Below, one piece after another: positions 1 to 7,883 of a stretch of 32,524 bases of DNA. The notes beneath the pieces are model-generated. The model made no database searches. It saw only the letters and a program-made list of their open reading frames with translations, and was not told the DNA's origin. The position numbers and the translations under genes were made by a program. Within the stretch, counting starts at the first letter, position 1; every line of letters begins with the position of its first letter. Location of the stretch: NCBI GenBank assembly GCA_021828475.1, contig JAJZIY010000036.1, positions 1-32,524 of the forward strand, read 5' to 3'. Source of the DNA: Actinomycetes bacterium. GTDB taxonomy: Bacteria > Actinomycetota > Acidimicrobiia > Acidimicrobiales > Palsa-688.

Positions 1-62
1 GTGCACGCGCAGCCAGTAGTTTTGAGCGCATCACGAGCAGCACCGACCAGCCACTGGACGCC

Positions 63-1661
63 GTGCCACCCGACGACGACCTCCTGTCCCTGATCATCGC
101 CCATACCCGGGCCAGGCCGTCGGCCCCTGCCCTGATTGGGCCGGAAGAGTCGCTCGACTATGCCGCCCTGGGCCGGAGAACCGCAGTCCTGGCCGCCGGA
201 CTGACAACGGCGGGCGTTCTCGGCGGTGACCGTGTCGCTCTACGGATCGAGAACTCTGTCGCATTCGTAACGACGGCGCTTGCCTGCATGTGGCTGGGCG
301 CACCATTTGTCCCCATATCGGTGGAGGACCCCGAGGCCCGGGCAAACCGTGCCCTGGCGGATTGTTCGCCGCGGGTCGTCGTCACCTGGGCGAGCCCCGC
401 TGCACCGCCCACAGCTCCGCCCAGCCCGGCTTCACCGCCGTCCAGCCCGGTGCCGGGGCCCTCCTCGGCAGCGCCGGAGACGCCGGGCTCGGTCACCTAC
501 GAGCAACTGCTCGAGCTGGGAGCGGGACACGACCTCGGCTCGGAGCCTGCGACCACCTCCCCCGACCAGCTGGCGTACATCATCTACACCTCGGGCACCA
601 CCGGCGCTCCCAAGGGCGTGAGCATCTCCCGTGGCGCGATGTCCTGGTCCGTGCGCGAGGTGGCGCGTTCACTGCACTACGGGCCTGCGAGCCGCTCACT
701 CGCGGTTTCGGCGTTCCACTTCGACGGCTCCTACTCGAACCTGTTCTCGACTCTGCGCGCAGGCGGCCTGCTCGTCATACCGCGCCGCCAGGATCTGCTG
801 TTCCTGAGGCCGTTCTTCGACACGGTCGTGCAGCACGAGATCACGCACACGACGTTCTCACCGAGCTACCTGCGGCTGCTGCTCGCCAGCCGGCACCTGA
901 GCCGCCTTGCGGGCAGCAGGTTGGCGGTCGTGGGCCTCGGAGGCGAGGAACTGGTCGGCTCGGACCTACGCAGGCTCTGGGCCGCCGCCCCCGGGACCAG
1001 GGTCTTCAGCTTGTACGGCCCAACGGAGTGCACCATCTCCGTCACAGGCTTCGAGATCACGCCCGAGGCGCTGGGCCGGGACCGTGTACCCCTCGGCACG
1101 CCCAACGAAGGAGTCGGCTTCCACATAGTGGACGAGGCCGGGGAGGAGGTTGTTGACGGGAGGCTAGGCGAGCTCTACATATCGGGCCGCCAGCTCATGG
1201 CGGGCTACTGGGGAGATGCTGCGCAGAGCAGGGCCGTGCTGACCCGGGGCGTCGTGCCGGGGCTCCTGTGTTACAGGACCGGCGATCTTGTCTTCAGGGA
1301 CTCCGACGGCCTCTACTTCTACGCAGGGCGGCGCGACGACGTGATCAAACGCAACGGCGTGCGCATCTCGCTCAGCGAAGTTGCAGGTGCTCTCGGGCAG
1401 GTGCCAGGAGTCAGGGCGGCGGCCTGCGCCCTGTTCCGCCTCGAGGACCGTCCCGGCATCGTGGCCTTCGTCGTGGGGGACAAGACCGCCGCACAGTGCC
1501 CGCACGACGGGGCCCGCCTGCTCCAAGAGCTGCGCCAGCAACTACCCCCGACGATGATCCCCGACCAGGTGCACTTCGTTCCCGAACTGCCGCTCACGTC
1601 GTCAGGCAAGATCGACCGGCCCCGCCTCCTTTCCGAGGTCGGGCTCGAACCAGCCCGTTGA
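63..1661 (+). CDS. Stand-alone amino-acid adenylation (AMP-binding) enzyme
   Basis: Member of the ANL adenylating superfamily, 532 aa. It should activate an amino or carboxylic acid as the acyl-adenylate and load it on a carrier protein in the cytoplasm. Visible core motifs are A3 YTSGTTGAPKG (about 175-185), A5 YGPTEC (318-323), A7 YRTGD (404-408), A8 around 420-435 and A10 SSGKIDR with catalytic Lys516. Asp221 in FHFDGSYSNLF sits where NRPS A domains hold the Asp that binds the substrate amino group, so an amino acid is the likeliest substrate. No condensation, carrier or thioesterase domain follows. Residues 111-142 form a Pro/Ala/Ser-rich insert unusual for the family. It is convergent with a free carrier protein that begins 6 bp beyond its stop. 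GTG 63 is the only in-frame start visible; the frame stays open to the window edge, so the true start could lie upstream. Substrate unknown; the DltA-like branch is an alternative. Confidence 0.85.
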   Translation: MPPDDDLLSLIIAHTRARPSAPALIGPEESLDYAALGRRTAVLAAGLTTAGVLGGDRVALRIENSVAFVTTALACMWLGAPFVPISVEDPEARANRALADCSPRVVVTWASPAAPPTAPPSPASPPSSPVPGPSSAAPETPGSVTYEQLLELGAGHDLGSEPATTSPDQLAYIIYTSGTTGAPKGVSISRGAMSWSVREVARSLHYGPASRSLAVSAFHFDGSYSNLFSTLRAGGLLVIPRRQDLLFLRPFFDTVVQHEITHTTFSPSYLRLLLASRHLSRLAGSRLAVVGLGGEELVGSDLRRLWAAAPGTRVFSLYGPTECTISVTGFEITPEALGRDRVPLGTPNEGVGFHIVDEAGEEVVDGRLGELYISGRQLMAGYWGDAAQSRAVLTRGVVPGLLCYRTGDLVFRDSDGLYFYAGRRDDVIKRNGVRISLSEVAGALGQVPGVRAAACALFRLEDRPGIVAFVVGDKTAAQCPHDGARLLQELRQQLPPTMIPDQVHFVPELPLTSSGKIDRPRLLSEVGLEPAR

Positions 1662-1667
1662 ACCAGC

Positions 1668-2015
1668 TCAATCCTCCCGTGCGGCCAGCAGGGCGGAGAC
1701 AGCCTCACCTATCGCCTCCACCGACTCGAAAGTCGCCCGGTTGAGCATCTCGGTGGGGAACTCGATGTCGAAGGTGTCCTCCAGCGCCAGCATCACGCTG
1801 ACGGTCGCATGCGAGCTCATCCCCGCGCGGTAGAGGTCGGCCCGGTCGTCCAACTGGCTGATATCGAGGGCCAACCCCGCGCACTCCGCCAACACTGCCC
1901 TCAGTTGCACCTTGTCGACGGCTACAGGTCCCTGGCGGCCGCCGTCCTGGCGGCGCGCTTCGCGAGCCCCCAGGGACTGCGCACCCGGCGGCAGCTTCGC
2001 GTCCCCCGTCGTCAT
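1668..2015 (-). CDS. Stand-alone acyl/peptidyl carrier protein
   Basis: A 115-aa protein with a poorly conserved N-terminal tail of about 30 residues followed by a PP-binding four-helix domain. The phosphopantetheine site is in DLYRAGMSSHATVSVMLALE: the second Ser of MSSH (residue 68) replaces Ser of the usual DSL motif. It is followed by the ALEDTFDIEFP helix typical of type II carriers. The carrier should hold an acyl or aminoacyl group as a thioester. Its convergent neighbour is a free adenylation enzyme that is the natural candidate to load it. The DLYRAGMSS...FDIEFP pattern resembles free carriers that are charged by amino-acid:carrier-protein ligases in other bacteria, but that is inference from memory of the family. 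ATG 2015 is chosen because upstream codons in this frame become Arg/Pro-rich antisense of the LysR gene. Its start overlaps by 4 bp the stop of a 67-codon frame of doubtful reality. Confidence 0.85.
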   Translation of the reverse strand: MTTGDAKLPPGAQSLGAREARRQDGGRQGPVAVDKVQLRAVLAECAGLALDISQLDDRADLYRAGMSSHATVSVMLALEDTFDIEFPTEMLNRATFESVEAIGEAVSALLAARED

Positions 2016-2302
2016 GGTGCCCCTTGACCGGTCTGGCCGTTCAGGGACGCGAGGGCCGTTGCGAAAACCCTCGCGCCGGCGGAGCCGACGCTCACACGCA
2101 GCCGTGCAAGGCCGAGCCCGACCGCCGGCGCTCGGCTGCTCGCCTGCGTCGCCATACTGCCGTCCATACCCTCCACTTCCTCCATGTCGACCGCGTCCGC
2201 ACCCAACCGGAGCACCGCGCCACGATACCGAGAGCGATGCCGCCGGCCACCGGGGCCTCTCGGCGGGGAGCTCCGGCGGGCCGGGCATGGGCAACTTGCC
2301 CG
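2016..2302. other. Gap without a convincing gene
   Basis: Between the carrier gene and oxyR. A minus-strand frame of 67 codons (GTG 2215 to TGA 2012) ends with a 4-bp overlap of the carrier start, which would fit translational coupling. The product has no recognisable motif and the upstream codons are Arg-rich, so I do not call it a gene. A second minus-strand frame (2092-2316) overlaps it; a decayed gene split by a frameshift is possible but unproven. Confidence 0.4.
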
Positions 2303-3328
2303 CTACGAGGCGACAACCTCGCCGCGCCCGGTCACGGTCGCCGGGGGAGGCGCGAGCCGGCCGGCGAATCCGGGCCGGTCGAGGCCACGGCGCAGCAGCT
2401 CGGCGAGGTGGTGGCCCCGCTCCATCGCCGCGGCATGACGCCCGAAGACCAGGCCGATGGTGCGACCTGGGGCGGGGGCCTCGAAGCGGGCGACAGCGAG
2501 CTTGCCCTTGCGGGTCTCGACCGGGAGCGCCGTCTCGGGCAGCAACGTCGCGCCCAGCCCGGCCGCCACCAGCTGGGCGATGGTGGTGAGAGAAGCCGCG
2601 CGGGCAGGGTGGTTGGTCGCCGCCCCCACCTGCCTGCAGATGTCGAGCACCTGCCCCGACAGGCAGTGGCCGTCCTCGAGCAGCAACAGGGGCAACTCGC
2701 GCAACGTCGAGGTCGGTACGGAGGTCATGCCGGCGAGGGGGTGCCCGGGCGGCACGAGCAGTACGAAGTCCTCCTGGTAGAGGGGGACCTCCAGGAGCCC
2801 GGCGGGGGCACCCTCGCCGGTTGGGGCAACCAGGACCGGTGCAGAGGTGGAGATCGCTGGTGCCGTGGCCGGCAGTGCCATGATGGCGGCGTCCAGCTCG
2901 CCGGCGGCCAGGTCGTCCAGGAGGTGGGCCGTCTGTCCCTCGGTGACCTGGGGGGCCAGCTGGGGTGCCCGCCTGGCCAGGATCCGCAGCACGGGCGCCA
3001 GGATGTAGGGCGCGACTGTCGGGATGATGCCGAGCCACAGTGGCCCGGCGTCTGGGGCAGCCCTCGGCGTGGCTACTTCGACCAGCTCGTCGACCTCGGC
3101 CACGATCTGGCGGGCCCGGCTGGCGACCTGCTGGCCGATCGGCGTCAGGATGACCCGGCGACTGGAGCGCCTCGCCAGTTGGGCACCGAGGAGCGTCTCG
3201 AGGGCGCTCATCGATGCCGACACCGACGGCTGGCTCACGCCCAGGTCACGCGCCGCTTCCCGAAAGCTCAGGTGGTCCGCCACCGCCACCAGGGCGCGCA
3301 GCTGAGCCATGGTCGGGCCGGGTTGCAT
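2303..3328 (-). CDS. oxyR: LysR-family peroxide sensor OxyR
   Basis: LysR-type regulator of 341 aa. The N-terminal winged helix-turn-helix spans about residues 8-66 (core FREAARDLGVSQPSVSASMS), followed by the substrate-binding-like regulatory domain from about 95 to 305. The redox pair expected of OxyR is present: Cys222 in LEDGHCLSGQVLDIC and Cys231, nine residues apart exactly as Cys199/Cys208 of E. coli OxyR. This marks it as a true thiol-based peroxide switch. It is divergent from ahpC, the classic target, with a 133-bp shared regulatory region. ATG 3328 and ATG 3310 (MAQLRAL) are both possible starts; the second aligns better with the usual LysR beginning. The C-terminal 25 residues are a Pro/Gly-rich extension. 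Confidence 0.93.
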   Translation of the reverse strand: MQPGPTMAQLRALVAVADHLSFREAARDLGVSQPSVSASMSALETLLGAQLARRSSRRVILTPIGQQVASRARQIVAEVDELVEVATPRAAPDAGPLWLGIIPTVAPYILAPVLRILARRAPQLAPQVTEGQTAHLLDDLAAGELDAAIMALPATAPAISTSAPVLVAPTGEGAPAGLLEVPLYQEDFVLLVPPGHPLAGMTSVPTSTLRELPLLLLEDGHCLSGQVLDICRQVGAATNHPARAASLTTIAQLVAAGLGATLLPETALPVETRKGKLAVARFEAPAPGRTIGLVFGRHAAAMERGHHLAELLRRGLDRPGFAGRLAPPPATVTGRGEVVAS

Positions 3329-3374
3329 AAGCAGAGGCTATCATTGAGGGCAGAATTACCGGTCGCAGGCCTAT

Positions 3375-3408
3375 CGGTTGCCTACCCTGCGCCAACCGCT
3401 GGTATAAC
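3375..3408 (+). promoter_or_regulatory. Candidate OxyR operator and ahpC promoter
   Basis: In the oxyR-ahpC divergent region an inverted repeat CGGTTG (3375-3380) / CAACCG (3393-3398) with a 12-bp spacer is followed by TATAAC at 3403-3408, a good -10 element. TTGCCT at 3378-3383 could be a -35 with a 19-bp spacer. Placement just upstream of and into the promoter fits a LysR-type activator site. No match to a defined OxyR consensus is claimed. Confidence 0.45.
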
Positions 3409-3461
3409 CCACTTGTAACGATTTTCCCGCCCGCTCCCGCCAACCAACCGGAGGAACGACC

Positions 3462-4043
3462 ATGCTGACCGTAGGAGACACCTTCCCCCAGTACTCGCTG
3501 ACCGCCCTCGTCCCGGGCCGCCTCGGCGACGTCAAGGCCTCGACCCCGGAGGACTACTTCACCACGATCGACTCGAGCACCTACGAGGGCAAGTGGCGCG
3601 TGGTGTTCTTCTGGCCCAAGGACTTCACCTTCGTGTGCCCGACTGAGATCGCCGAGTTCGGCCGGCTCAACGGCGAGTTCGCCGACCGTGACGCGCAGGT
3701 CCTGGGCGCATCCGTGGACAACGAGTTCGTCCACTACGCATGGCGCATCCAGCACGAGGACCTGCTCGACCTCCCCTTCCCCATGCTCTCGGACGTCAAG
3801 CGCGAGCTGGCGAGCGCCCTCGGGGCCCTGGGTGCCGACGGTGTGGCCGAACGGGCCACCTTCATCGTCGACCCCAACGGCGAGATCCAGTTCGCGATGG
3901 TGACGGCCGGCTCCGTCGGCCGCAACGTCAACGAAGTGCTGCGTGTGCTCGACGCTCTGCAGACCGACGAACTGTGCGCCTGCAACTGGCAGAAGGGCCA
4001 GCCGACGATCAATGCCACAGCGCTCATGACTGCTGGCGCCTGA
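3462..4043 (+). CDS. ahpC: Alkyl hydroperoxide reductase AhpC (peroxiredoxin)
   Basis: Typical 2-Cys peroxiredoxin of 193 aa that reduces H2O2, organic peroxides and probably peroxynitrite in the cytoplasm. The peroxidatic site is DFTFVCPTEI with Cys59. The C-terminal ELCACNWQKG carries Cys172 and Cys174; this double-Cys C-terminus is like mycobacterial AhpC, which is recycled by AhpD rather than AhpF. A strong ribosome-binding site (CCGGAGGAAC) precedes ATG 3462. ahpD follows two bases after the stop, and oxyR is divergent, so peroxide-induced co-expression of ahpC-ahpD is expected. Length and motifs are complete and nothing suggests damage. Confidence 0.96.
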   Translation: MLTVGDTFPQYSLTALVPGRLGDVKASTPEDYFTTIDSSTYEGKWRVVFFWPKDFTFVCPTEIAEFGRLNGEFADRDAQVLGASVDNEFVHYAWRIQHEDLLDLPFPMLSDVKRELASALGALGADGVAERATFIVDPNGEIQFAMVTAGSVGRNVNEVLRVLDALQTDELCACNWQKGQPTINATALMTAGA

Positions 4044-4045
4044 GC

Positions 4046-4594
4046 GTGGGCATCGACGCAGTCAAGGACATGCTCCCGGACTTCGCCCGGGATCTGAAGC
4101 TCAACCTGAGCGGTCTTGCCAACGCCTCGCCGCTCACCGAACAGCAGCTGTGGGGGGCTGTCGCCGCCGTAGCGGTGGCCTCGGCCCCCTCACCCGCTGT
4201 GGCCTTGCTCGAGGCGGCCGCAGCGGAGCACCTGGACGGGCAGGCGAGAGTAGCCGCCAGGGCTGCTGCCGCCATCATGGCGATGAACAACGTCTACTAC
4301 CGAGCCAAGCACCTACTGTCCGAGATGGGCGTCACGAGCTACGACAACGTGCCCGCCCGCCTGCGGATGCAGGTGATCGGCTCCCACGGCGGCGTGGCCA
4401 AGGAGGACTTCGAACTGTGGTGCATGGCGGTGTCCGCCGCCAACGGCTGCGGCTCCTGCCTCGTGTCGCACGAGCAGGAGTTGCGCAAGGTCAACATGTC
4501 GACCGAGCAGATCCACGAAGGCCTGCGGATCGCCTCGGTCGTGAAGGCGGTGTGCGCCACCCTGGCGGCCGAGGAAATCCTGGCCACCAGCTAG
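4046..4594 (+). CDS. ahpD: Alkylhydroperoxidase AhpD
   Basis: AhpD, 182 aa, all-helical thiol reductase that passes electrons to AhpC and has weak peroxidase activity. The active site is NGCGSCLVSHEQEL: Cys135 and Cys138 form the CxxC, His142 matches the downstream His of the M. tuberculosis enzyme, and Glu123 matches the proton-relay Glu. The central residues are Gly-Ser, whereas the M. tuberculosis enzyme has Ser-His, so one His of that relay is absent. GTG 4046 is chosen: it lies directly after the ahpC stop and gives the family length; the frame upstream is antisense-like sequence inside ahpC. The stop codon TAG (4592-4594) falls inside the terminal repeat of the adjoining insertion sequence, which may separate the operon from its original terminator. 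Confidence 0.94.
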   Translation: MGIDAVKDMLPDFARDLKLNLSGLANASPLTEQQLWGAVAAVAVASAPSPAVALLEAAAAEHLDGQARVAARAAAAIMAMNNVYYRAKHLLSEMGVTSYDNVPARLRMQVIGSHGGVAKEDFELWCMAVSAANGCGSCLVSHEQELRKVNMSTEQIHEGLRIASVVKAVCATLAAEEILATS

Positions 4595-4610
4595 GAGAGT
4601 GCTGAAGTAG
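4591..4610 (+). repeat. Left terminal inverted repeat of the IS
   Basis: Twenty bases starting CTAGGAGAGTGC. It is the exact reverse complement of 6400-6419. It contains the ahpD stop codon at 4592-4594. Confidence 0.95.
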
Positions 4611-4774
4611 ACCGTTCTTGAAGAGAAGACTGGCACGCGTGCGGCTGGTCCCGCCGTGCTGAGGATGGCCAGCGGGCGCCAAAGCGCCGGCAAGCCGACC
4701 GGGCCGTGGCCCTCAGATAGCCCACAGCGCGGTCCGTGAGGACCTCGTAGCGCTTGCGGGCTCCTTTGGCGCTC

Positions 4775-6358
4775 TCAAATGGCTGTCACGGACCAGTCGG
4801 CGCCGTCACGGCCGAGGCCGAGCACTGCCAGGCGTGCCCAGTTGATGGCTCCCGCACGCGCCCATAGGTCCGTCGACACACGCGCCACGCCTCTGGTGCG
4901 AGCTCGCCGTCCACCCCAGGGCCGGCGCACGAAATGAGCGATCTTGCGCTCGACGATTGGACGGTCGGCGCGGTAACGGCTGAGCCAGGCCGGCTGTTGC
5001 TGCTCAGCCCGAGCCTTTTGCAACAGGCGCTCTTGGGGGTGCACGCTTATCGTGCGCCCGTTGGGCGAGCGGGTGCACTGGGCGCGTAGAGGACAGCTTC
5101 GGCACTGGGCCTTGAAGCTGGCCGTGCCGGCACCGCCAGGCGCTATGACGATCTGCGCCAGTTTGGACGCCGGGCAGGTGACGGTGCCAGAAGCGAGGTC
5201 GACGACGAAGTTGTCCTTGGTGAACAGCCCCGTCGAGTTGCGCACCGGCGGGCACTTGGAAACTACCTCGAAGCCTTCGTCGGACATGGCCGCCCGGGTG
5301 GCCCCGTCGGCATAGGCCGAGTCCCCCACGACCTCGGGCTTTTGCTCTGAGCCCTTGAGGTCTTCTACGAGCTGGGCGACGGCGTCGCGGTCGGCAGTAT
5401 TGGCCGGGCTGGCCACCACCTCGTCGATCATCTCGGAGTCCGGGTCGACCGAGACGTGGGCCTTGTAGCCGTCGAAGTGGCGGCGCCTCGACTTATGGCC
5501 GTGGCGCGCCTCGGTGTCGACTGTTGATATCACCCTGTCCTTGGCCACTTTTTTGGCGATACGGAACATGCCGTCGTCACCTTGTGCCACGTCTTGGCCA
5601 GCCACCAAGGCGACCAGCTCGGCGGCCTTTGCCACGCCGGGCCCCAGCTCGTGGCCTTCGAGGGCACCAAGGGCGGCCGATGCATCTTTTACCAGGGCGT
5701 CCACCAGGGCTTCGCGCGCGGCCCGGTCGTCCCAGTCACATGGCGGTTTGCCTGGCGTGGCATAAGCGTCGTCGCGCTGTAGGGCCTGGCGCACAGTGGT
5801 CGCCAAAGGGCTGGCTGCCTGGTCGAGGGCACTGAGCAACTTACGGATGCTGGCCCGTAACTGGGTGACGGTGTCCTCGGTGGCCACTGCGTCGTATATG
5901 GGCGTGGAGTCGAGCACCCGGGCACGCATCTTCATGGCCCCGGTGGCCTTGGCCATGGCCTTGGTGTCTTCGAACAGCCGTCGTGGGCGCTCTGAGGCCC
6001 TTAGGCGGTTACGTTGGCCGACCAGCGCCGTCGGGTGGAACGACGTCGCCCCCGTGCCCACCCCTGCGGCTGCCTGCCAGCGCAGGTCGAACTCCAAGCG
6101 GTCACAAGCTTCGCGGTCAGACAAGCCCTCGAAGGCTTGCAGCAGCATCACCGTGGCCATCACCCGTGCCGGCACCGTCGGGCGCCCCAGCACCGAGGCA
6201 CTGTAGAGGTCGGCAAAGTAGTCGTCGGGGAACAGCACGTGGCCATGCTCGGCGAGGAGCCTGTAGATCGACCCCTCTTTCAAGCGCTCACCGAGCAACT
6301 GCACCGGGTCTTCGAAACGGGGCTGGGCCTGAGCGGTGCCAAGAGCCATGCCCCCCAT
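4775..6358 (-). CDS. IS1182-family DDE transposase
   Basis: Intact transposase. Residue numbers count from TTG 6376, six codons upstream of the chosen ATG. The N-terminal DUF772-type domain (about 20-150) has the FPDDYFADLY and EGLSDREACDRLEFDLRW motifs typical of IS1182/IS5-like enzymes. The RNase-H-like catalytic core follows, with first Asp in RVLDSTPIYDAVA (Asp156), second Asp in VVGDSAYADGATR (near 355), and the Glu region ERKIAHFVRRPWGG near 480. A Cys-containing segment CRSCPLRAQCTRS (near 430) precedes the Glu motif, as is common in this family. It cuts and pastes the element through the flanking repeats. ATG 6358 or ATG 6349 (MALGTAQ) are better starts than TTG 6376. No frameshift was seen. 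Confidence 0.93.
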   Translation of the reverse strand: MGGMALGTAQAQPRFEDPVQLLGERLKEGSIYRLLAEHGHVLFPDDYFADLYSASVLGRPTVPARVMATVMLLQAFEGLSDREACDRLEFDLRWQAAAGVGTGATSFHPTALVGQRNRLRASERPRRLFEDTKAMAKATGAMKMRARVLDSTPIYDAVATEDTVTQLRASIRKLLSALDQAASPLATTVRQALQRDDAYATPGKPPCDWDDRAAREALVDALVKDASAALGALEGHELGPGVAKAAELVALVAGQDVAQGDDGMFRIAKKVAKDRVISTVDTEARHGHKSRRRHFDGYKAHVSVDPDSEMIDEVVASPANTADRDAVAQLVEDLKGSEQKPEVVGDSAYADGATRAAMSDEGFEVVSKCPPVRNSTGLFTKDNFVVDLASGTVTCPASKLAQIVIAPGGAGTASFKAQCRSCPLRAQCTRSPNGRTISVHPQERLLQKARAEQQQPAWLSRYRADRPIVERKIAHFVRRPWGGRRARTRGVARVSTDLWARAGAINWARLAVLGLGRDGADWSVTAI

Positions 6359-6399
6359 TCTCGTTGGCCAGCTCAAATTTCGCGAATCGAGCGGGGGGA

Positions 6400-6419
6400 C
6401 TACTTCAGCACTCTCCTAG
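6400..6419 (-). repeat. Right terminal inverted repeat of the IS
   Basis: Twenty bases ending GCACTCTCCTAG, the exact reverse complement of 4591-4610. Identity stops abruptly further inside the element. Confidence 0.95.
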
Positions 6420-6458
6420 GGCCCTTCCTCGAGGCCCACCACCCCAGGGCGCTCGTGC

Positions 6459-7883
6459 TCAGCGAGCGTTGCGCAAGAGCAACTCGCGCAGGTGCACCCG
6501 GCCGCCTGTACGCAGCACGGCCCGCCGGTAGACGCGGGCGGCGAAGATGGCCATCCCGACTGTCGCCGCCAGGCTGATCACCACCGATCCCGTGAACTCC
6601 CACCAGGTCGCCTGCCGGAGCGAGACGAGGACGGACATGCAGAAAGGTGCCGTGGGAGGCAGGTAGGCCAAGATCTTGAAGAACAGGTCGGCGTGCCCCG
6701 TGCTGACCACGGTGATGGAGAAGATGTAGGCGAGCAGGACCGGGATGCTGAGGGGCAGTGCCAGCGTCTGCACCTGGTCCTGGCGCTCGGCCGTCGAGCC
6801 TGCAGCGGCGTAGACCCAGCAGTAGAAGGCATACCCGAGCACGAGCCACAACAGCTCCGCCAACAGCACGACAGGAGCGGTACCTTTCAGCAGGTCCGAG
6901 CCCACCGCAGCGCCCAGGGCCAGCGCGAAACCGACGATGAGCGCCGCCTGGCCCAGCGCCACCAGGCCGATGCCGAGGACCTTGCCACCCAGCAGCTGGA
7001 TCGGTCGAACAGTTGCCAGTAGGACCTCCACGACGCGGCTCGACTTCTCCTGCATGACGCCGATGAGGATCCAGGTGTCGTACTGGGTCAGCATGAAGAA
7101 CAGCAGGACCAGACCGATGATCCCGGTGGAGCGCGTTGCGCTCTTCGAGCCCGGTTGCAACGCCCGCACAGGCGCCGGGGCCGCCCCGATGACCAGGGCG
7201 GCCTGGCTCGGCGTCAGCCCTGCGGTCCCAAAGGCCGCCAGGACGCCGAGGTACCTGGCCACTCCTTGGACGAGGGCGGGGTCCGCGGGCGAATTGGCGG
7301 CGCTCGCCGGCTCGTCGAGCAAGAGGAGCTTCGCGTCGACGATGGCGAAGTCCGCCTTCCCCGAACGCAGGGCGGCCTTCGCCGCACCGACGTCGGGCTC
7401 GTAGAACAGCTTCACACTGTCGCCGTTCCCGGAGGCGACGGCGCGCACCAGTTGGCGCGCCTCGACAGGGAACCCGCCGACCACAGCCACCGTCTGCTGG
7501 GTCCTACCGGTCGGCCCCTGCAGGGTCGGGACCACGATGGCGGCGCCGATGACAACGAGCATGAGCAGCGTGCCGACACGGAATATCCGCCCCCGGACGC
7601 GCTCTCTCACCTCCCGCGCCGCAATGACGCCGACATCACCGAGGGAACGCTCCACGGCTGTCAACAGCCCGGCGGCGGTACCGCGTACACCGCCCCGGGC
7701 CCCTCCCGGACCTGCAGCGCCCCGCGCGGCGCCCGGCCACACGGCCCGGGTGCCAGCGGCACCTGCACCCTGCGTGCCCGGCGCGGGGCCCGACCCTGCC
7801 CGGCCACCACGGCGCGCCCGCGAGAGCGCCAGGCGCACAATCAGGGCGACGACCACCACGGCGATGACGTAGACCGGCTTCAC
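6459..7883 (-). CDS. ABC-2 type exporter permease (NatB-like)
   Basis: Membrane subunit of an ABC-2 exporter, 474 aa. The first family-like part (about 83-120, REVRERVRGRIFRVGTLLML...) holds a transmembrane helix. A large extracytoplasmic domain (about 125-250) follows, then about five membrane helices. The signature EKSSRVVEVLLATVRP (279-294) is characteristic of NatB / ABC2_membrane_3 permeases. It should export an unknown substrate (Na+ and drug export are reported for the family) with the ATPase encoded immediately upstream, whose stop overlaps this GTG start as GTGA (7880-7883). Odd: residues 1-70 form an extra membrane helix plus a Gly/Ala-rich linker that the family normally lacks, so a later start is possible. 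Confidence 0.85.
   Translation of the reverse strand: MKPVYVIAVVVVALIVRLALSRARRGGRAGSGPAPGTQGAGAAGTRAVWPGAARGAAGPGGARGGVRGTAAGLLTAVERSLGDVGVIAAREVRERVRGRIFRVGTLLMLVVIGAAIVVPTLQGPTGRTQQTVAVVGGFPVEARQLVRAVASGNGDSVKLFYEPDVGAAKAALRSGKADFAIVDAKLLLLDEPASAANSPADPALVQGVARYLGVLAAFGTAGLTPSQAALVIGAAPAPVRALQPGSKSATRSTGIIGLVLLFFMLTQYDTWILIGVMQEKSSRVVEVLLATVRPIQLLGGKVLGIGLVALGQAALIVGFALALGAAVGSDLLKGTAPVVLLAELLWLVLGYAFYCWVYAAAGSTAERQDQVQTLALPLSIPVLLAYIFSITVVSTGHADLFFKILAYLPPTAPFCMSVLVSLRQATWWEFTGSVVISLAATVGMAIFAARVYRRAVLRTGGRVHLRELLLRNAR

Larger units (their letters stand above)
4591..6419 (-). mobile_element. Complete IS1182-family insertion sequence
   Basis: A 1.83-kb element with one transposase gene flanked by perfect 20-bp inverted repeats at 4591-4610 and 6400-6419. 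The outermost four bases of each end are CTAG. Being palindromic, these could be part of the repeats or a 4-bp target duplication, in which case the element proper is 4595-6415. Either way the ahpD stop is preserved. Perfect ends and an intact transposase indicate recent arrival and possible activity. The 164 bp between the left repeat and the transposase stop hold no other gene. Confidence 0.93.

Noticed and set aside
2024-3418. Long plus-strand frame of 464 codons opposite oxyR
   Set aside because: Antisense of a clear LysR gene with conserved OxyR cysteines; composition is Arg/Gly/Gln-rich and has no domain. It is a high-GC shadow frame.
7314-7334. Walker-B-like LLLLDEP in the ABC-2 permease
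   Set aside because: No Walker A or signature motif accompanies it; it lies in the extracytoplasmic domain of a permease, so it is coincidence.
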